From positions 48,650 through 112,649 of the forward strand of contig JAJJLU010003462.1 of the NCBI GenBank assembly GCA_023807065.1: 64,000 bases of DNA. The letters run 5' to 3'. The notes under the pieces were generated by a model, which searched no databases, had not been told where the DNA came from, and saw only the letters and a list, made by a program, of their open reading frames with translations. This document shows, in pieces, positions 10,620 to 20,697 of this stretch. The translations under genes were made by a program, and so were the position numbers. Within the stretch, counting starts at the first letter, position 1. Each line of letters begins with the position of its first letter. This stretch comes from Isotricha intestinalis. Taxonomy: Eukaryota > Ciliophora > Litostomatea > Vestibuliferida > Isotrichidae.

Positions 10620-11789
10620 TTAAAACCTTGAAACAGAATTAATTAATTCTTTATCTAAATTATTAATATCATTATCTTTAAATTGTTCTTCATTTAAAAT
10701 ATCTCTTTTATCATAAGCATTAGCAAAATACATTTGTCTTAAAGCTGTAATTTCTTTTTCATTAAAAAGTTTAATTTTTTTTTTAACTCTTTTAATATTA
10801 CTATAAATAGTTTGAATTTGATTAGGATCAGTAATTCCAATTAAATTAAATTTATAAGAATATAAATTTTTATCAATTTTAATATTATTATCTTTATCAA
10901 TTGGCATATTTTTTATTTTTTCATAAGTATTAAAAATATTAACAAATTTATTTCTATTTTTATCTTTATTAATATCAAATAAACTTCCTCTTTTTTTTTT
11001 ATTTAATTCAATATTTTTTATTTTTAAATTAGTTGCTAAAGAACTTCTAGGAGAAAAATGTCTTTTTAAATTATCTAATAAATTTCTATTACTATAATTT
11101 CTTTTAGTAAATTTAAGAGTATTAAATTCTTTAGTTTTTAAAATTTGTTTAATTTCTGTGTTATAATTTTTTAACTTTCTAATATATTTATTTAATAAAT
11201 TTGGATCTTCAATTTTTTTATTTCTATTTCTAATTTTATTAATTCTATTCATAATAATTGATTGTGTTTTATTTTCTGAATTTAATATACTTAATAGTTT
11301 TTGAGAATATTTTATATTTTTATCTTCTTCAGGATTAATATCATAAATATTATCAATAGATTTATAATATCTTTCTAATTCATTTCCTTCTAATAATAAA
11401 GGAGAAGGTCTGAATATATTTTTAATATTATTTGATTCATTATAAAAATGATTTTTTTCAATGAAATTTACTTTCTTTTGAGTTATATTATCACTTATTG
11501 GTCTTAATTTTTTTCTTCTTACTGTTCTTTCTATATCTTTAACACTATCTTTATATTTATAATACATTGATGTAAAATTTTTGGATTCTAAATATAATTT
11601 ATCTAATACTTTTTTATGCTTGTTTTGAATTTTGTCAAATTCATTCATTGATACTCTATTTTTGTGGAATATATCATTTAAATTAAATTGGAAATTTTGG
11701 TTGTTTAATAATTTATTTGTTTTTATTTCATTCATTATTTTATTTGATAAATTTGGAGATGATATACTTGTTTTATATGTATTTTTCAT
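10620..11789 (-). CDS. Hypothetical basic protein
   Basis: 389 residues with an ATG start and TAA stop. Rich in Lys, Asn and Arg with many predicted helices; no membrane segment. A distinctive central motif is RPSPLLLEGNELERYYKSID, and the C-terminal part has LIGITDPNQIQTIYSNIKRV followed by an acidic tail. I recognise no domain. It is codirectional with the LRRC49-like gene upstream, whose stop lies 147 bases away. Confidence 0.7.
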   Translation of the reverse strand: MKNTYKTSISSPNLSNKIMNEIKTNKLLNNQNFQFNLNDIFHKNRVSMNEFDKIQNKHKKVLDKLYLESKNFTSMYYKYKDSVKDIERTVRRKKLRPISDNITQKKVNFIEKNHFYNESNNIKNIFRPSPLLLEGNELERYYKSIDNIYDINPEEDKNIKYSQKLLSILNSENKTQSIIMNRINKIRNRNKKIEDPNLLNKYIRKLKNYNTEIKQILKTKEFNTLKFTKRNYSNRNLLDNLKRHFSPRSSLATNLKIKNIELNKKKRGSLFDINKDKNRNKFVNIFNTYEKIKNMPIDKDNNIKIDKNLYSYKFNLIGITDPNQIQTIYSNIKRVKKKIKLFNEKEITALRQMYFANAYDKRDILNEEQFKDNDINNLDKELINSVSRF

Positions 11790-11936
11790 ATTTTTTTATA
11801 TTTTATTTTTTTTGAAGAGAAATAAATGGTTTCTAAATTTAAAGAATAATAATTTATTATTTATTTTTCTTTTATATTTAAATAATTTTAATTTACATTT
11901 ATTTAAAATAAAAAAAGCAAAATTTATTTTTTTCTT

Positions 11937-13793
11937 TTATGAATCAATCATTTCATCTAAAGCTATAGTAAGGTTTTTTTTAACAAAATTTAAAAATTTA
12001 ATATTCAATTGAATTTGTTTAGAATTAGATAAATTATCTTTTCCTTTATTTTCTTTAACAAAACCATTTTCTTGATTTTTTCCTTTATTATTATTATATT
12101 TTTTATTATTTTCATTTTCACAAATACTAATAATTTGATCAAATGATTCAAAAAGTTTTTTACTTGTAATAATATCTTTATTAGTTATATTAACATCATT
12201 ATAATATTTTATATTTTGAAGTCTATAAACTAAAAAATATTTAATTAAACCACAATTAGCAATTTCATTATTTTTAATAGTAACATATTCTAAATTTTTA
12301 ATTTCTTCTAATTTAATTAATTGATAAAAACTATATAAATTATTTTTAGAAAAAATAAGTGATTTTAAATGAGTAAATTTTTTAATGTTGTCTAAATTTT
12401 GTTTTTGAGTGACTAAATCAAAATTTAAAAATTGGATTTGAATAGTATGAGTATTATTATAAAATTCATTATAACCTAAAACTTCAAGAGCATTACCAAA
12501 TAAATTTAATTGTTTATCTCTTTCAATTTCAGCATGACATAATTGCATTTTTGTTTCTTTTAATTTTTTAATATTATATCCATTAAAACCATTTTCAACA
12601 ATATATCTAAATTCCATTTCCCATTCTTTTTCTATTTGAATTAATAAATTATTTCTTTCATTTTCTCTTAAATTATCATTATTTGAATTATTCATATTTA
12701 AATTATTTCTTGTTGATTTATCCTCATAATTTGTTACTTTTAATTTTGGATTATTATTATTATTAGTATTATTAAAATTTGTATTTGTATTATTATTTGA
12801 ATTTACATTTGATATATTATTATTTTGAATATTGTTTTCACTTAAATTTTTAAATTGTCTTAATAAATTTTGATCTTTAAATTTTAAAGGCAAATTTATA
12901 AATTTTTGATATGCATCTTTTAATAATATTACTGGATTATCTTCTATATATAATTCTTCTAATCTTCTTAATTTTTTGAATTCTAAAATAAAATCTATTT
13001 TTGATATCATATTCTTTCCTATGTTTATTTTCTTTAATTTTTCAAAATTATTTGATAAATTAGGAATAGAAACAATTAAATTTTTTCTTAAATTTATATC
13101 TTCTAAATTTCTATTGTTCATTAATTCTAAAAATGAAGTTAATTGATTATTTGCTAAATTTAATATTCTTAGTTTTTTTAAAGAAAATAAATTTTCAATT
13201 AATTTAATTTTATTAGAATGTAAATCTAAAACTTCTAAATCACTTAAATAATTTAAATTTCTAATTCTTGAAATTTGATTTTTTCCTAGCATTAAAGCTT
13301 TTAATTTAGGAACGGTTTGTAAATTTTCAATTTCTGAAATTTTATTTTCATATAAATTTAAAAACAATAAATTATTAAGAGAAATCAAATGTTCAATTTT
13401 AACAATTAAATTACTTTCTAAAGAAAGTAATTTTAAATTTTCTTCTCCTTCTAATAAAGGAATATGAGGTAAATCTTTTTTATTTAAATATAACTTTTCA
13501 TTATATTTATTTCTAGTTAAAGGTTTTCTATAAATAACAATATTTTTTGGAATTTGAGGAATTTCAACATATAATATTTCTCCTTTTCCTTCATATCTTC
13601 TTAATAAACCATATCTTAAAAAATATAAATATCTTTCATCTTTTTCTGAATTAAATAACATATCTATCGTTTGTTTTGGAATTTTTACTGAAAAATAATC
13701 ATATGGTGCTTTATGAAGAGATGATTCATTATTTAATATTAAGTTATTGTTATTTTGCTTTGATTCGTCTTTTAAAATTGGTAATGATAACAT
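11937..13793 (-). CDS. LRRC49: LRRC49-like leucine-rich-repeat protein (tubulin polyglutamylase complex candidate)
   Basis: 618 residues. Residues about 105-300 form seven or so SDS22-type 22-residue LRRs: LKLLSLESNLIVKIEHLISL, LFLNLYENKISEIENL, LKALMLGKNQISRIRNL, LEVLDLHSNKIKLIENL, LRILNLANNQLTSF, LEDINLRKNLIVSIPNL. Order and spacing, including LGKNxIxxIxNL followed by VLDLHxNxI and ILNLAxN, resemble LRRC49, a subunit of the neuronal/ciliary tubulin polyglutamylase complex. A second LRR-like patch with a cap lies near residues 455-520. Poly-Asn linker between them. Assignment is by motif order; another SDS22-type ciliary LRR protein is possible. Confidence 0.75.
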   Translation of the reverse strand: MLSLPILKDESKQNNNNLILNNESSLHKAPYDYFSVKIPKQTIDMLFNSEKDERYLYFLRYGLLRRYEGKGEILYVEIPQIPKNIVIYRKPLTRNKYNEKLYLNKKDLPHIPLLEGEENLKLLSLESNLIVKIEHLISLNNLLFLNLYENKISEIENLQTVPKLKALMLGKNQISRIRNLNYLSDLEVLDLHSNKIKLIENLFSLKKLRILNLANNQLTSFLELMNNRNLEDINLRKNLIVSIPNLSNNFEKLKKINIGKNMISKIDFILEFKKLRRLEELYIEDNPVILLKDAYQKFINLPLKFKDQNLLRQFKNLSENNIQNNNISNVNSNNNTNTNFNNTNNNNNPKLKVTNYEDKSTRNNLNMNNSNNDNLRENERNNLLIQIEKEWEMEFRYIVENGFNGYNIKKLKETKMQLCHAEIERDKQLNLFGNALEVLGYNEFYNNTHTIQIQFLNFDLVTQKQNLDNIKKFTHLKSLIFSKNNLYSFYQLIKLEEIKNLEYVTIKNNEIANCGLIKYFLVYRLQNIKYYNDVNITNKDIITSKKLFESFDQIISICENENNKKYNNNKGKNQENGFVKENKGKDNLSNSKQIQLNIKFLNFVKKNLTIALDEMIDS

Positions 13794-14826
13794 ATTTTTT
13801 TTTTAAATTAAAATTTTTTACATAAATTTTTCAATTTTTATTTTTTTGGTTTTTTAATTTGTTTTTTCATGGAAAAAAATATTTAAAAGAATATTTATTT
13901 ATTTAATGTTTTATAATATTACGATTACTGGATTTCTAATCTTTTTATTAATTAATGTAATTGTCTAATATATAAACTTAAATTATATAAATATTGATTT
14001 TTACTTTTAATAGCATTTTCTCTAATTATAGCAAAAAAAAAGACAATAAAAAACAATATATTAAATAATATAACAAAGAAATCCAACCTCTAATAAAATA
14101 TCAATTAGGAAATTATTATATCTTGATTTTTTTATATATTTCATAGTTTTCTTTATTAAAATATTATGATTTTTGATTCTTCAACATAAATTCCTAATAT
14201 TTTAGGAAAATCAATAATGATTTTAAAAAACTTAAAATTAAACTTCCAATAAACAAGAATAAAAACTATATAATAACAATAAAGTAAATTTTATTTTATT
14301 ATGATAATCTTTTTAAATATGAGAGTATAATAAAAAAAAATTATTATTAAATAAGTTATAAAAACAATATCATTAATATTTAATTTTATTAAACATTCCA
14401 AGGAAAATTTAAATAAAATAACAATTATAAAACACAAATATTATAATATATTTAAGAATATACCTTACAAAAAACAATAAAAAAGGAAAAAATGCTTTAA
14501 AAAAGATATTATTTTTTAAATAATCAACTATTAAAGTTTTTAATACAATAAAAAAACTAAATGAAAAAAATTAATATAATAAGTTAATATAAAATAATAT
14601 TAAATAATATTAAATATTTTTTAATCCAAATAAAACATTTTTTTCCAATTTAAAATATAAAAAAAAATGTAAAATTAATATCATTGTGAACAAAAATATA
14701 AAAAGCAATTTTACAATATTGAATTATTTTTTCTTAAAATTTTTTTTCTATTGTTTTATAAGATTAAAACACTTACAATAAATTTTTTTAAATTTTGATA
14801 TATTTTTTATTTTAATACAATTAATT
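13794..14826. other. Longest gene-free stretch; one perfect hairpin
   Basis: About 1 kb between two minus-strand genes with no sustained frame on either strand and no recognisable RNA gene. A perfect inverted repeat lies at 14191-14208 (TTCCTAA, four-base loop, TTAGGAA). I looked here for the missing HECT C-lobe of the gene above and did not find it. Confidence 0.5.
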
Positions 14827-15801
14827 TTATATCATTTTATTTATAATTTGATATAATTCATCTCCTGAAAATAAATTAATTTCTTTTTCAGGAATAAATT
14901 CATGTAATCCATTTCTTAATAATATAATTTTATCTTTATATTTTTGAATTTCATAATTAACTCTTTTATCAATATAATCTTCAACATTATTAAAAGTGAC
15001 TTGAACTTTTCCTCCTTCAACAATTAATTCATTTCCATCAATTTCATAAAATAAATTTAAGTCTTCAATATTTTCATTATGATTAATTTTAAATAATTCT
15101 TCATATAAATCATTATTTGTATATTGTAAATCATATAAATTTATTCTTTCTCCTATTGTTATTTTACATAAAAATTGAGAAAATTTATATTTTAAATTAA
15201 TTTCTGGATTAATTAAAATATAAGCAAAAATAATTCCTAAAATTTTAAAATTAATATCATTTTCAAAAGAAAAAAAAATAGATTTTCCATTAATAATAGT
15301 AAATAAATTATTATTAATCATAAAATCAAAATAATAAGGAATATAATTAAAAAGAGAAATTTTATTATTATCTTCTTCACTTAATTCAAAAATAACTTCA
15401 TTATAAATATTAATATTATCTAAATAATTAATAATATCATCTTTATTTTTAACAATTAAATTTTCATTTTGTGAAATTTGGCTTTTTTTATAATTAATAT
15501 ATCTTTTAAAATCTTCATATTTTGTTTCTAAATCTAAAGGAGAATTTTCAGTTCTAAACATTTCTTTTTTATTTAATATTGGATTATAATCTATTACTAA
15601 TTGAAATTCATTATTTATTGTGGATGATTTTACTTTTAATTTATTTCTATTCGTTACATTTCCACATCTAAATAAATGCTGATTTAATTCTTTATATGTT
15701 ATGTTTGTTTTAAATTCTTGTAAGCATATAGGACATATTATATTTTCTTCTATTTTTGTTGATAATAATAATTTTTGATGATGAGATTGGTTTTTTCCCA
15801 T
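14827..15801 (-). CDS. Zinc-finger protein with only the N-lobe of a HECT domain
   Basis: 324 residues. The N-terminus has CPICLQEF...LNQHLFRCG (residues about 23-46), a C2HC finger. From about residue 160 it follows the HECT N-lobe: FKILGIIFAYILINPEINLK, then INLYDLQYTNNDLYEEL, EDLNLFYEIDGNELIVEGGK, VTFNNVEDYIDKRVNYEI, LLRNGLHEFIPEKEINLF and SGDELYQIINKMI. It then stops at TAA. The roughly 100-residue C-lobe with the catalytic Cys is absent, and I see no continuation in the next 300 bases. A full HECT ligase forms a ubiquitin thioester; this protein cannot, so it may be an E2-binding regulator, a truncated gene or an annotation gap. Confidence 0.8.
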   Translation of the reverse strand: MGKNQSHHQKLLLSTKIEENIICPICLQEFKTNITYKELNQHLFRCGNVTNRNKLKVKSSTINNEFQLVIDYNPILNKKEMFRTENSPLDLETKYEDFKRYINYKKSQISQNENLIVKNKDDIINYLDNINIYNEVIFELSEEDNNKISLFNYIPYYFDFMINNNLFTIINGKSIFFSFENDINFKILGIIFAYILINPEINLKYKFSQFLCKITIGERINLYDLQYTNNDLYEELFKINHNENIEDLNLFYEIDGNELIVEGGKVQVTFNNVEDYIDKRVNYEIQKYKDKIILLRNGLHEFIPEKEINLFSGDELYQIINKMI

Positions 15802-16418
15802 TTAAATTTTATATTTATTTAATTATAAAAAAAGGAATTAAATTTTTTGGGTGAAAATTTTTATTCAATTAAATTAAATTAAATTAAAGTATATTATTTG
15901 GAAATCTTTTTTTTAAATTATAAATTAATTAAGAAATTAAAATTACAAAAACATTAAAAGTACAGTTTTTTGTTCTTTTTTTATACTAAGTAAGTATAAT
16001 TAATTTATTATTTTCAAGTTGAATTATTTTTTAATTTGTCTTTCATATGTTTTATTGCAGCTTTTAAAAGATAAATGCCTATATTTTTTATCAATTTCTT
16101 CTAATTTTTTTATCTTTCTTTTAAAACATTTTTAAGAGGTGTAAATTGTAAATTTATAATCAGTTTTTTTTAATTATTTTTTATTTTATTTATTTTTTAT
16201 TGATTATTTATTTAAATATTTCTTTAAATATATAATATATTTTTATTAAAAAAAAATTAAAATATCCAAAAATACTTTTATAATTAAGTAAAAAATTGAA
16301 GAAAATATAAAAAATCGTATTTTTTAAAATAATAATTTATATATATAGAAAAAATATAAATAAAATATAATTAATTTTACCAAAAAACAAATAAAAAAAG
16401 GAAAACAAATTATTTTCT
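15802..16418. other. Intergenic with one short coding-like fragment
   Basis: Spacer between minus-strand genes. Apart from the fragment listed at 16024-16131, it is plain A/T-rich sequence with no RNA gene seen. Confidence 0.5.
16024..16131 (-). pseudogene. Short coding-like remnant or orphan 3' exon
   Basis: A 35-codon open stretch, without an ATG at its beginning, reads KKLEEIDKKYRHLSFKSC then NKTYERQIKK and stop. Composition (Cys, His, Arg, Tyr) is unlike surrounding spacer. It may be a decayed gene end or a 3' exon of an unrecognised transcript. No match is claimed. Confidence 0.3.
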
Positions 16419-17579
16419 TTAATGATAATCTTTAGAATCAGGTCTTTTATTTAAAATAGAGTTATTAATACTTTTATTCAATTTTTTATCTTTCTGATAA
16501 ATTTTAGAAACAAAAGAATTTTGATGATTATTTTTTCTATTACTAATAGATTCATAATTTCCTGAAATTTTAGAATAATTTTTATATTGTTTAATATTAC
16601 TATCACAAATTTTTTGATTAGAAAAATATTTAGAAATAATATTATTTTTTTTATTATCATCAATATTCATATTCATTGAATTTGTTTTTCTATGTTTAGG
16701 AATTTTTTTTGGAGTTTTATTTGATATACTATTTAATATTTTATTATAAGTTGAAGTAAATGCATAATTATCTATTATATTTGTTTTATATGTTGTATTA
16801 TTATTAATTTTCTTTTTTGAAGAATTTGAATTATTTGTTTCTATATTTTTACTTATTATATAATTTGAATTTTGATTATTATTATTATTATTATTATTTA
16901 TATTTATATTTATACTTGAATTTATAGAAATGTCTTTTTGACTCTTTTCTAATTTTTTTATTATTTTCTTATATTTTTCATTTTGATTTTTTAATTCTTC
17001 TATTTGCTTTTTTTCTTCTTTTCTTTTTGATTCTATTAATATATTTTCTTTTTCCATTTTTAATATTGCTTTCTTTAAATTTGAATTTTCTCTTCTTAAA
17101 ATTTCGATTTCATTCTCTTTTCTATCATTATTCATAAATTTACCATCTTCATATTTTAATTTTTGTTTCATTTCTTCATATTCTGCTTCTATATTCATGT
17201 AATTTTTTATTTTATTTTCAAAAGATTCTTTTTGAATTTTATATTGAAGTTGTCTTTTTAAATAAAATCTAATTTGACTTTCTAAATATTTTAATCTATT
17301 TTCATATTTTATTTTTTCTGATTCATTAATCTCTTCTGATTTTTCTTTTATCTTATTTTTCAATTTTTCTACTTTTTTATTTAATAATATTGAAAATGCT
17401 TCTTTTAGAAAATTTATTATTGTTGGAATTTCTGTGTTTAATATATTTTGATTATATTCTTCTTTATTAATTTTTATTTTTTCTCCTTTTATTTCATCCA
17501 TAATATCATAATATAAACAATATAATAATTCTCTATTTTCTAATTCTTTTGTTGATATTTCAGTGTTAGCTTTACTCAT
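16419..17579 (-). CDS. Coiled-coil protein
   Basis: 386 residues, ATG start. Residues about 55-215 are a long coiled coil with the motif LKYEDGKFMNNDRKENEIEI followed by LRRENSNLKKAI, a signature I recall from ciliate coiled-coil proteins. The C-terminal half is Asn/Ser/Lys-rich and probably disordered, with PKHRKTNSMNM as a possible phosphorylation site. The N-terminal 50 residues (LYCLYYDIMDEIKGEK) look like a short helical dimerisation or docking segment. Cytoskeletal or basal-body scaffolding is a guess from architecture only. Confidence 0.75.
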   Translation of the reverse strand: MSKANTEISTKELENRELLYCLYYDIMDEIKGEKIKINKEEYNQNILNTEIPTIINFLKEAFSILLNKKVEKLKNKIKEKSEEINESEKIKYENRLKYLESQIRFYLKRQLQYKIQKESFENKIKNYMNIEAEYEEMKQKLKYEDGKFMNNDRKENEIEILRRENSNLKKAILKMEKENILIESKRKEEKKQIEELKNQNEKYKKIIKKLEKSQKDISINSSINININNNNNNNNQNSNYIISKNIETNNSNSSKKKINNNTTYKTNIIDNYAFTSTYNKILNSISNKTPKKIPKHRKTNSMNMNIDDNKKNNIISKYFSNQKICDSNIKQYKNYSKISGNYESISNRKNNHQNSFVSKIYQKDKKLNKSINNSILNKRPDSKDYH

Positions 17580-17700
17580 TAAAATAAATTAAAATTAAAA
17601 TAATATTTATAAATAAAAAAATATATAAAATAAGAAAAAAAGTATTTTTATATATATAAAAAAATAAAATTTTAAATGTTCAAAAACTAATTTTCTATCA

Positions 17701-18308
17701 CAAGAAATATGAAAAGAAATAGAAGAGACACTTGAAATACATAAAATAAATAAAGAAAAAAGAAAAATTAAAATCAATTCAAAATAAAATTGATTAAAAA
17801 TGATGATATTAAAAATCAAATTTAAAATAATGATTTATATAAAGCTATTAAAGATGAAATAAAAGACTTAATAAAACATTTTATTAAAGTTGAAAAAGAA
17901 TTAGATAAGAAATAAAATCCTAAAAGTGAATAAGTTGGAGTTAGTGATAAATTAAAAAATTTAAAAGATGAATACATAAATACGAAAGATTATAATCTAC
18001 CTTTAAATATTATATTAATCAAACAAAATAAAGAAATTATTAATAAAATTCATTAAAATATTGATAAAAAAAATTGTTCTGTAAATAATGAAAACTATTG
18101 AAAATGTAATTAATCAATAAATATTCAATAAAAACAGAAATAATTCAAGAAATTATATTTATATGCAGTAAATGATATAAAAAATAATAGAATTAAATCA
18201 AAAACAATTTTTAGATAATGAGAAAAATAATATTATTGATAAAAAATAAATATTAATAATAATATTAATGATAATCAAATTGATAATGATGAAGAAGAAG
18301 AAATTTAA
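17701..18308 (+). pseudogene. Decayed coding sequence with many in-frame TAA codons
   Basis: A coding-like region on the plus strand. From about 17838 one frame reads NDLYKAIKDEIKDLIKHF, KVEKELDKK, stop, NPKSE, stop, VGVSDKLKNLKDEYINTK, and so on, with at least eight TAA and one TGA. Toward the end another frame gives IIELNQKQFLDNEKNN and an acidic tail DNDEEEEI before TAA. Many TAA sit where Gln would be natural (CAA to TAA is one transition). At least one frameshift is also needed. I read it as a pseudogene of a helical protein; identity unknown. Confidence 0.6.
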
Positions 18309-18408
18309 ATGATCTGAATAATAATTAATTATTTTTTATAAATATATTTGAATAATATATATTATTATTTTATTAATTTCCTATTTCTAAAAAAAAAGAT
18401 AAAAAAAT

Positions 18409-20382
18409 ATGAAAAAAAGAGCAAATTCATTAGAAAAATATTTTAAAAATGAAAATGAGAAAATAGAACCTGAAAAAAACAATATCATGTCTAAAACAAT
18501 GATATTTAATAATAATGCATTTAATAAATTTATTGAAAAAGAGCCAAGAACAACAATATTAGATAATAAATTAAAACAAACTGTAAAAAATATAAATATA
18601 AATAATAGTATAAGAGATATAAATTTTTATCAAAATTATTTGAATGAAACTAATTCATTATTTTTACTAGGAAATTTTAATCCAGAATATATTAAAATAA
18701 GAGAAATAAAAGAAATATCAAAAGAAGTTTTTGAAGAATCATTATTAAATTTATATTCAAAAGAAAAATATGATGATTTAGAAAAACATATTTTAAATAT
18801 AAAGTTTAACATTAATTCAATGAATAATTTTCAATCTATTGGTCCTTTCACTGATATAGAATATTTAATCGAAGAATTTTATTCTTTTAATTTAAATCAT
18901 CAAAGTGAAATTTTTGATAAAAAAAATTTACTTGAAAATATTATATTTTATAGAAGTATTAAAGGAGATGGAAATTGCTTTTATAGATGTATTGTTTTTC
19001 ATTTATTTGAACATATTATTTTAAATAATAATATTAATGTATTAAGAAGATTAATTTTTGAAATTTATCTTTGTTTTCAAAATAAAATTACATTAAATAT
19101 GATTAAAGGTCAGAAAATTATAAAGAATGTTGATTTAATCATTGAAATTTTAAATATAATTTATTTCAAATTAAGAAATAATCAAATTAGAGAAGCTTTG
19201 AAAATTTATTATATATCTATTAATTGTTCTCAAGATTTTGATTTAGGAATTATTTGGTATTTTAGATATACTTTATATAATTATATAATTGAAAATAAAA
19301 ATAAAAATTTTTCTTCTCAATTTGATGTTTATATAGGGAATTTATTACCTGAACAATATGAAAGAAATGGGAAAATTTTATATGAATATTTCTTTATTGA
19401 TTATTTATTAAAATTAAATACTGATGCTGAAAAAATTGTTATTTATTTAACTCCTTATATTTTTGGTATTAAATTAAACATTTTTATATTTAATGGAAAT
19501 ATGAATCAATATTTTGATTATCAAGGAAAATCTAATTTTGATATTAATTTAGAAATGAATATTGTAAATAAAAATTCACATTATGAATTATTATATACTA
19601 AAAACTATTATAAAACATATGAAAATTATTTTGCTTTTTATATAAATGATGAACCTTTTAAAAGTATATTTTTAATAGAAGAAAAAAAAGAAAATATAAA
19701 TACTATCATAAAAGATAATAATAATAATGATTTTAAACTTTTAAGTGATAGTTCACATTTAGAATATTCAAATACTCAATTAAAAGAAAATGAAGAAAAA
19801 AATATAAAAAATTCAAATTATAAATCTATAGATATTAATATAAATGAACAATCTGATGAAAATGAAAAAAAAGCAGAAAAACAAAATAATAATAGTAAAA
19901 CAAAAGTATTAAATAAATTATGTAAAGATTGCAAAAAAAAATCTGAGTTTTTAGAGCTTAAAGAAAATAAAATTGGAATATGTGAAAATTGTTTGATTAA
20001 ACATATAAAAGAAGAATGTCTTTCACAATATTATATTTTTATTGAAAATAAAAAAGAATTTAAATTATCAGAATTACAATTAAATATTAAGGGACATAAT
20101 TATGATTGTTTTACATTAATTAATTTATTAAAAAAAATAAATCCACATTTAACAATAAATAACTTTCAAAATACAATTAAATCATTGATATGTATTTTAT
20201 GTAAAAAAGAGTTAAATGAAAGAGATAGCAATATTTCTTTAAAATGTGGATGTTGTATTTGTATTAAGTGTACAATAAATCTAATATATGGAAAAAAAAA
20301 TTCTCAATTCTTTGAATGTCTTTGTAAGCACTATACACCTTTTAATGATATTTTTTATTTGTGTCAATCAATAATAAAATAA
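18409..20382 (+). CDS. Otubain-like (peptidase C65/OTU) deubiquitinase with C-terminal zinc clusters
   Basis: 657 residues, ATG start. The OTU core begins at YRSIKGDGNCFYRC, giving Asp187 and the nucleophile Cys190. LNTDAEKIVIYLTPYIFGIK matches the otubain middle, and NSHYELLY supplies His391. These are the three catalytic elements expected of an otubain, which cleaves ubiquitin chains. After an Asn/Glu linker (about 430-500) the C-terminus has paired Cys motifs: CKDCKKK, CENCLIKH, CILCKKEL, KCGCCICIKC and ECLCKHY, a treble or RING-like zinc array. The C65-plus-zinc architecture differs from human OTUB1/2. The N-terminal 110 residues are low complexity. Confidence 0.88.
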   Translation: MKKRANSLEKYFKNENEKIEPEKNNIMSKTMIFNNNAFNKFIEKEPRTTILDNKLKQTVKNININNSIRDINFYQNYLNETNSLFLLGNFNPEYIKIREIKEISKEVFEESLLNLYSKEKYDDLEKHILNIKFNINSMNNFQSIGPFTDIEYLIEEFYSFNLNHQSEIFDKKNLLENIIFYRSIKGDGNCFYRCIVFHLFEHIILNNNINVLRRLIFEIYLCFQNKITLNMIKGQKIIKNVDLIIEILNIIYFKLRNNQIREALKIYYISINCSQDFDLGIIWYFRYTLYNYIIENKNKNFSSQFDVYIGNLLPEQYERNGKILYEYFFIDYLLKLNTDAEKIVIYLTPYIFGIKLNIFIFNGNMNQYFDYQGKSNFDINLEMNIVNKNSHYELLYTKNYYKTYENYFAFYINDEPFKSIFLIEEKKENINTIIKDNNNNDFKLLSDSSHLEYSNTQLKENEEKNIKNSNYKSIDININEQSDENEKKAEKQNNNSKTKVLNKLCKDCKKKSEFLELKENKIGICENCLIKHIKEECLSQYYIFIENKKEFKLSELQLNIKGHNYDCFTLINLLKKINPHLTINNFQNTIKSLICILCKKELNERDSNISLKCGCCICIKCTINLIYGKKNSQFFECLCKHYTPFNDIFYLCQSIIK

Positions 20383-20697
20383 ATATCTATTATATAATTA
20401 ATCAATAATAAATTATAATATTTTTTTCCATTTTTTTTTAAGTTTTAAATAAATATTATTTCATAATATTAATCTTAGGTTATAACATTTTCTTAATTCA
20501 ATTCTAATTAAATATGAAAAAAACAGATAATATATTTTATATTACAATATTTATTATTTATAATTTCTCTATTTCTTTTTTCTTTATATACTTCCTTTTA
20601 AATTTTTATTATAATATTTTAAAATCTTTATTAATTATATTTTTTTTATCATTATATTTAAATAATTAATTGAATTATATTACTCTTCTATTTTTAT
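20383..20697. other. Intergenic between convergent genes
   Basis: A/T-rich spacer between the stops of the otubain-like gene and the MGC-anchored gene. Nothing else seen. Confidence 0.5.

Noticed and set aside
13794..14826. Possible tRNA or snRNA in the 1-kb gap
   Set aside because: No cloverleaf, B-box-like GTTCRANNC or Sm-site context could be found by eye.
17607..17819. Minus-strand hydrophobic frame upstream of the coiled-coil gene
   Set aside because: No ATG-supported gene structure and no family match; lies opposite the start of the decayed locus.
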